Shown: positions 62,425-64,000 of the stretch, in pieces | How positions within the stretch are numbered: position 1 is the stretch's first letter | How the letters are laid out: each line of letters begins with the position of its first letter | NCBI RefSeq assembly: GCF_000002425.4 | Contig: NC_037253.1 | Coordinates: forward strand, 17,872,407 to 17,936,406 | Reading direction: 5' to 3' | Source: Physcomitrium patens | Taxonomy: Eukaryota > Streptophyta > Bryopsida > Funariales > Funariaceae | Length of the DNA stretch: 64,000 bases | Notes under the pieces: model-generated | Databases searched by the model: none | What the model saw: the letters and a program-made list of their open reading frames with translations, nothing else | Told to the model about the DNA's origin: nothing | Position numbers and translations under genes: made by a program

Positions 62425-63370
62425 GAACCGGGCGGACTCTGGAGCGTCATCGAAACCGCGCGCCGCATCCTCTGAAACCGGAATTCCAAACTGCGCGGTG
62501 TACCGCGACCGTGACCGCGCCGTTTGAGCCCATTCAGGAGCCGCGGACTTGAGGAGGGCGCCACATAGGAGTAGGAAAGGCGTTGCGTGGGGGAGACAAC
62601 GACGCCATAAAATGCGTGTTTGGTGATCTGATTGCGAGGTGGGCTGATCGAGATATTGTTGCTGTTGCTACTGCTTGCTGATGTGCGCCTGGTAGAGCTG
62701 AGAACTGGGTAGCAATCTGTGCGCTTCGGATCTTCGGCGAAGTGAAACCTTTTGGTGTCGCTTTAATACTTAAAGGTGGGATTTCTGTCCAAGGGTGGAT
62801 TTGATTTAAGCTTTGCGATTGACGTTGCGATTGCGGTTCTATTCAGTACCGGACGTTCTCTGATTTCACCCTTACTGCAAAGTTTTGCGTATTGATGTGC
62901 TGGTTATGGTGTGTGTGTGTGTTTTTTTTTTTTTTTTTTTTTTTTTTTTCTCTCTCTGTGGGTGCTTGTCGTAAATCAAAGGGATTAAGCTACATTGATA
63001 GGTAATTGGTTTTTATGGTTTGTGGGGTATCGGGAAACATCCACATGCGATGTGAATTACCCAATCTGCGTTTATTTAGTAGATGTCAATCATACGAGGG
63101 GCACATTAATATGATTTAGATTTTGAGTACTTTGTTTATAATTTGAATTTAGAATACTCGCAGAGGCTAGAATTGATTGTATCGGTGTAGATCAGCTGCT
63201 CCTTCTGCGGATTTTGTGGTTATTTGTAGTCAAAGCAGAGCACTTGTCTGTATTTGAGCGTTTTGGGCCTTGGAATTTCTCATGCCGTCGGTTTGGTCTG
63301 TACTTGCTCATCTACAGCAAGGGAGCGTTACAAACTCGATCGCGCGTCGTGGAGTTTGGGACTGAGGAAG
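62425..63370 (+). promoter_or_regulatory. CpG-rich promoter and 5' leader of the PGK-like gene
   Basis: GC content jumps sharply at about 62,425, with many CG dinucleotides to about 62,620. Balanced sequence follows, with a (GT)n-(T)n-CTCTCTC tract at 62,909-62,957 on the sense strand. A 5' UTR intron is possible. The position immediately upstream of a coding start and the abrupt GC change suggest a promoter island. Confidence 0.5.
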
Positions 63371-63548
63371 ATGGTTCCCTACTTGAACCAGAAGGACAGC
63401 AATGGTAATGTCTTGAGAGTTGGGTACACCGTAGATGATCACGATCAGGAAAAAGATCCTCTACACCCTAGCTTGCCTCTCCTCCAACACGCCGACCTGG
63501 AGGACAAAGTTGTTCTCCTCCGTGTCGATCATAATGTCGTCAAAAAAG
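63371..63548 (+). CDS. Phosphoglycerate-kinase-like protein, first coding exon (partial gene)
   Basis: ATG at 63371 is the first in its frame. The exon encodes about 60 residues: an acidic leader (VPYLNQKDSNGNVLRVGYTV, then DDHDQEKD), then LQHADLEDKVVLLRVDHNVVKKG, which matches the start of the phosphoglycerate kinase fold (usually GKRVLVRVDFN-type). A GT donor follows Lys-Lys (AAAAAG|GTCAGA), in agreement with the next family residue. No following exon is seen before the window ends, so the first intron is at least 450 bp. The DHN in place of the usual DFN and the unusual acidic leader suggest a divergent PGK-family protein rather than the glycolytic or plastid enzyme. The frame is open upstream to 63,254 but without an ATG, so a plastid-type transit peptide is not supported. 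Confidence 0.6.
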
Positions 63549-64000
63549 GTCAGAGATGGAATGTCCTTGCCCTTGCGCTTTGTCATCAAGAAGCTTACCC
63601 ATTAGCTAGTTGCACTACCGCTTCAATGTTATTCATCATTTTAATTTGTTGAACGTAAAGCAGGAACTGGGCCTCCTTACGAATAACGTGATATAGAATG
63701 TTTTATTACACTACAATTCTTACAACTTCACCACTATTCAGTGATTGGTGATCTTCTGTGCCAGAATTCAGAGTTTTGTAGTGTGGGCTTAAGATCTCTC
63801 AATCTTTGTTACTTCTGATTGTTGCCCGAGTGACCTGAGTACCTATATGGTGTAATCTACTTGTCAATTACAATAGCCCGAAAATTGATGTTTCAGAAGC
63901 TTTAGAATGTAGAAACCCCATGTCGTAGTTAATATATTTTTTTAAATCAAAGAAATTAAAATAAAGATAAATTCATCAAGTTCAGATTGGTGCCCTGTTG
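63549..64000 (+). other. First intron of the PGK-like gene, continuing out of the window
   Basis: Begins at the GTCAGA donor. No segment matching the next conserved PGK-family block (Asp-x-x-Arg-Ile) is found to the window end. Confidence 0.45.

Noticed and set aside
63254..63370. N-terminal extension of the PGK-like protein as a transit peptide
   Set aside because: The upstream frame has no ATG; the first in-frame ATG is at 63371.

Overview
The window looks like a nuclear segment of a streptophyte, most likely a bryophyte-grade plant such as a moss. The evidence is spliceosomal genes of plant type (eL6, peroxisomal serine-glyoxylate aminotransferase, an F-box gene), small exons with AT-rich introns, and very AT-rich intergenic DNA full of decayed Ty3/gypsy retroelements. 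An Sfi1-like centrin-binding protein would also suit a plant with flagellated sperm. The species cannot be named from sequence alone. There are no operons, CRISPR arrays or recognisable tRNA/rRNA genes.

Layout. 1-5.3 kb: AT-rich DNA with a decayed gypsy element (+). 5.4-24.2 kb: a GC-richer gene island with eL6 (RPL6, -, 4 exons, 228 aa), a 17-exon coiled-coil/Sfi1-repeat gene (+, about 1,339 aa) and AGT1 (-, 5 exons, 402 aa, C-terminal SRL). About 1.2 kb upstream of AGT1 are three ACGTGGC boxes spaced exactly 22 bp apart. 26.58-32.68 kb: a structurally complete chromovirus (-) with both LTRs, a 5-bp target duplication, a polypurine tract and a single-frame gag-pol with chromodomain, broken by point stops. 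32.7-41.2 kb: AT-rich desert with one purine-rich GC island (35.3-36.2 kb). 41.2-44 kb: a small gene-like island containing an F-box reading frame. 47.9-51.4 kb: a decayed gypsy element of another family (-). 52.86-58.6 kb: a decayed relative of the chromovirus (+), followed by the integrase tail of yet another gypsy element. 59.2-62.4 kb: AT desert. From 62.43 kb the GC content rises sharply at the 5' end of a phosphoglycerate-kinase-like gene that runs off the window.

The most interesting object is the chromovirus at 26.6-32.7 kb. Read in its own orientation, U3 carries an array of perfect heat-shock elements, then a TATA box, then, 32 nt downstream, an 11-nt sequence exactly complementary to the primer-binding site that starts 2 nt after the LTR. 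That is the layout of a Tf1-type self-primed element, here with an apparently heat-responsive promoter. Between pol and the 3' LTR it carries a small accessory reading frame. A recognisable homologous block sits at the same place in the diverged relative at 58.1 kb, so it is a conserved family gene of unknown function. Gene models were spliced by eye from frame continuity, splice signals and family conservation; no alignment or search was run.
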